Below, one piece after another: positions 6,912 through 7,929 of a stretch of DNA of 7,929 nucleotides. Under the pieces are notes generated by a model that worked only from the letters and a program-made list of their open reading frames with translations, ran no database searches and was not told where the DNA came from. Location of the stretch: positions 1 through 7,929 of the forward strand of contig JAIVHQ010000264.1 in assembly GCA_020200995.1 (NCBI GenBank). The letters are read 5' to 3'. This DNA comes from Flavobacteriales bacterium (lineage in GTDB: Bacteria; Bacteroidota; Bacteroidia; Flavobacteriales_D; Cryomorphaceae). The position numbers were made by a program, and so were the translations under genes. How positions within the stretch are numbered: position 1 is the first letter of the stretch; the number at the start of each line of letters is the position of its first letter.

Positions 6912-7358
6912 ATGAAAAAATCACTACTAATCGCCGCCGTTACTTTAATTTCTGCCTCGAGCGTTTTTGCTCAGGGCCCCACGAGTGCCACTCAAATGGT
7001 CAATGAAGAGTTTGGAGTCATCGTAAAAGAACTGGAGCTGGAGCCGCTGCAAATGCACCACCTCAGCAAGATTCTTGAGAAAAAGGCATCAGAAGTCATT
7101 CCGATCAAAAATCAGATTTTTGCTTTGGAAGAGCGCAGGTCCGTTATGGGCAACTCGGATCCAAAGGCGTCAGCTTACATCGAAAATGAACTTACGAACC
7201 TTCGCGCGCGGATTAAGCAAATCCACGAAGACGCTGATGATTCAATCACTGAACACCTCAACGAGGAGCAGGTTGCTAAATACTATGATGAAGTAAAGCC
7301 TACTTTTGAAGAAAAAAGAAAAGTGTCGGTAACCCGATCCGACGCAGCTAAAAAATAG
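6912..7358 (+). CDS. Small exported helical protein, Spy/CpxP-like in form (148 aa)
   Basis: I do not recognise a precise family. The N-terminus is a clear signal peptide, MKKSLLIAAVTLISASSVFA|Q, leaving about 128 mature residues. The rest is almost all amphipathic helix, rich in Glu and Lys: helices at about 27-42, 46-72, 86-112 and 116-136. The phrases LELEPLQMHHLSKIL and LNEEQVAKYYDEV resemble the paired 'LTxxQ' helices of the Spy/CpxP-type periplasmic chaperones and of Bacteroidota proteins annotated as such. This is an inference from form only. There is no cysteine and no metal motif. It starts 11 bases after the monooxygenase gene and is probably the last gene of the same transcript. 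No convincing terminator follows before the convergent gene 29 bases on. Confidence 0.75.
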   Translation: MKKSLLIAAVTLISASSVFAQGPTSATQMVNEEFGVIVKELELEPLQMHHLSKILEKKASEVIPIKNQIFALEERRSVMGNSDPKASAYIENELTNLRARIKQIHEDADDSITEHLNEEQVAKYYDEVKPTFEEKRKVSVTRSDAAKK

Positions 7359-7387
7359 ATTTTCTAAATGGTGAACGGGGCTCTTTC

Positions 7388-7929
7388 CTAACCGTTTCCT
7401 TCGGTTTCGTCTGAACCGTCTCCGCCATCATCGTTAGAATCTTCCTCTCCTGTGTCGTCAACCTCTTCTTCCGCCGGATCCTCTTCAGGTTCGGGCTCAG
7501 CTTCGGGTTCGGGATCGGGGATGCGATTTGCAGACCACCTGATATTGTCCACTTCAACGGCTGAATTGCGATCGCCTTCAAAATCGAAACCGCACACCAC
7601 ATTCACGCGTGCCATCATGATTTGCTCAAAATGACGGATGGGAATTGATACAGTGGTAAAGGTGGAGTCGTTGAATGAGTGGGTCGAAATTTCGACATAG
7701 GTGCTGCGGCGATAATCCGTACAGCTCTGCTGGCCGGGCAACTTGCCACTGATAAAAAGCTTTATAAACTCGGGTGATCCGCCCTCAACGGTGCGACATT
7801 CAAAGCGCAAGGTGCCTTCAGTGAAGTCGCGGGCGTCCGTTTCGTTGATCAGGCTGAACCAGCTAAGGTGGCGTTCTGCACCTGCGGTAGAGAGGGACAG
7901 GGTGCGGTATTCGTTGAGAGAGTCGACCG
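7388..7929 (-). CDS. Beta-rich, probably secreted protein with acidic C-terminal tail; 5' end outside window
   Basis: The frame is open from the window edge to a TAG at 7388-7390, giving 179 visible residues; the start lies beyond 7929. Residues encoded by about 7520-7927 alternate hydrophobic and polar in a beta-sandwich manner (for example FIKLFISGKLPG, TFTTVSIPIRHF, MARVNVVCGFDFEGD). They end in AVEVDNIRW, a closing strand common in jelly-roll domains of secreted Bacteroidota proteins (carbohydrate-binding or concanavalin-like folds). Three cysteines are visible (in FECRT, QQSCTD, VVCGF). From 7519 to 7391 the protein becomes a 43-residue Pro/Glu/Asp/Gly tail with 22 acidic and no basic residues, then stops. 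The tail has no recognisable C-terminal sorting domain. Specific function is not assignable. It converges on the preceding gene with 29 bases between stops. Confidence 0.7.
   Translation of the reverse strand, partial: VDSLNEYRTLSLSTAGAERHLSWFSLINETDARDFTEGTLRFECRTVEGGSPEFIKLFISGKLPGQQSCTDYRRSTYVEISTHSFNDSTFTTVSIPIRHFEQIMMARVNVVCGFDFEGDRNSAVEVDNIRWSANRIPDPEPEAEPEPEEDPAEEEVDDTGEEDSNDDGGDGSDETEGNG

Noticed and set aside
7330..7345. Small inverted repeat near the end of the helical protein gene as a terminator
   Set aside because: The stem is only about five base pairs, lies inside the coding region, and is not followed by a T-run.
7388..7810. TTG start at 7810 for the acidic-tailed protein
   Set aside because: The frame stays open to the window edge, and the residues upstream continue the same beta-rich pattern, so the gene is truncated by the window and does not start there.

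Overview
The window reads as chromosomal DNA from a member of the Bacteroidota. The evidence is the DnaK tail sequence, the Bacteroidota-type -7 promoter motif (TAnnTTTG) beside two start codons, weak or absent Shine-Dalgarno sequences, and a cytochrome c/copper-monooxygenase lipoprotein of a kind I associate with that phylum. Base composition is moderate to slightly GC-rich. A finer placement cannot be made from sequence alone.

Layout: (1) 1-339 is the 3' end of dnaK, closed by a strong intrinsic terminator (364-393). (2) 340-793 is a 454-bp gap without a gene. Most of it is a 267-bp MITE-like element (481-747) with imperfect terminal inverted repeats of about 33 bp and a 3-bp flanking direct repeat. 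A 94-bp gap-free quasi-palindrome (513-606) is nested inside it. Outside the terminator and the element (394-480 and 748-793) I see nothing recognisable. (3) 794-3133 encodes a 12-TM RND/MMPL-type exporter. (4) 3035-4987, on the minus strand, encodes an NhaC-family Na+/H+ antiporter with a signal peptide and an extra N-terminal extracytoplasmic domain. Its last 33 codons (stop included) are antisense to the 3' end of the MMPL gene, a 99-bp tail-to-tail overlap. (5) 4988-5046 is a compact divergent promoter region in which both -7 motifs lie within a few bases of the start codons. (6) 5047-7358 is a tight three-gene set on the plus strand: a thioredoxin-like CxxC protein, a lipoprotein joining a cytochrome c-type CxxCH segment to a type II copper monooxygenase fold (PHM/DBM-like), and a small secreted helical protein. 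(7) 7388-7929, on the minus strand, is the 3' part of a secreted beta-rich protein that ends in a 43-residue strongly acidic tail; its 5' end lies beyond the window.

How the genes may work together: the exporter and antiporter are converging, independently transcribed membrane transporters. The three-gene set looks like one envelope redox unit. A thiol-redox protein sits next to a protein with a heme motif and two copper sites, both exported, and the third product could be a periplasmic chaperone-like or accessory protein. The monooxygenase protein seems to have lost, in frame, the second half of the cytochrome domain, the part that normally carries the distal Met ligand. That makes this unit the most interesting coding region here; the nested inverted-repeat element is the most interesting non-coding one.
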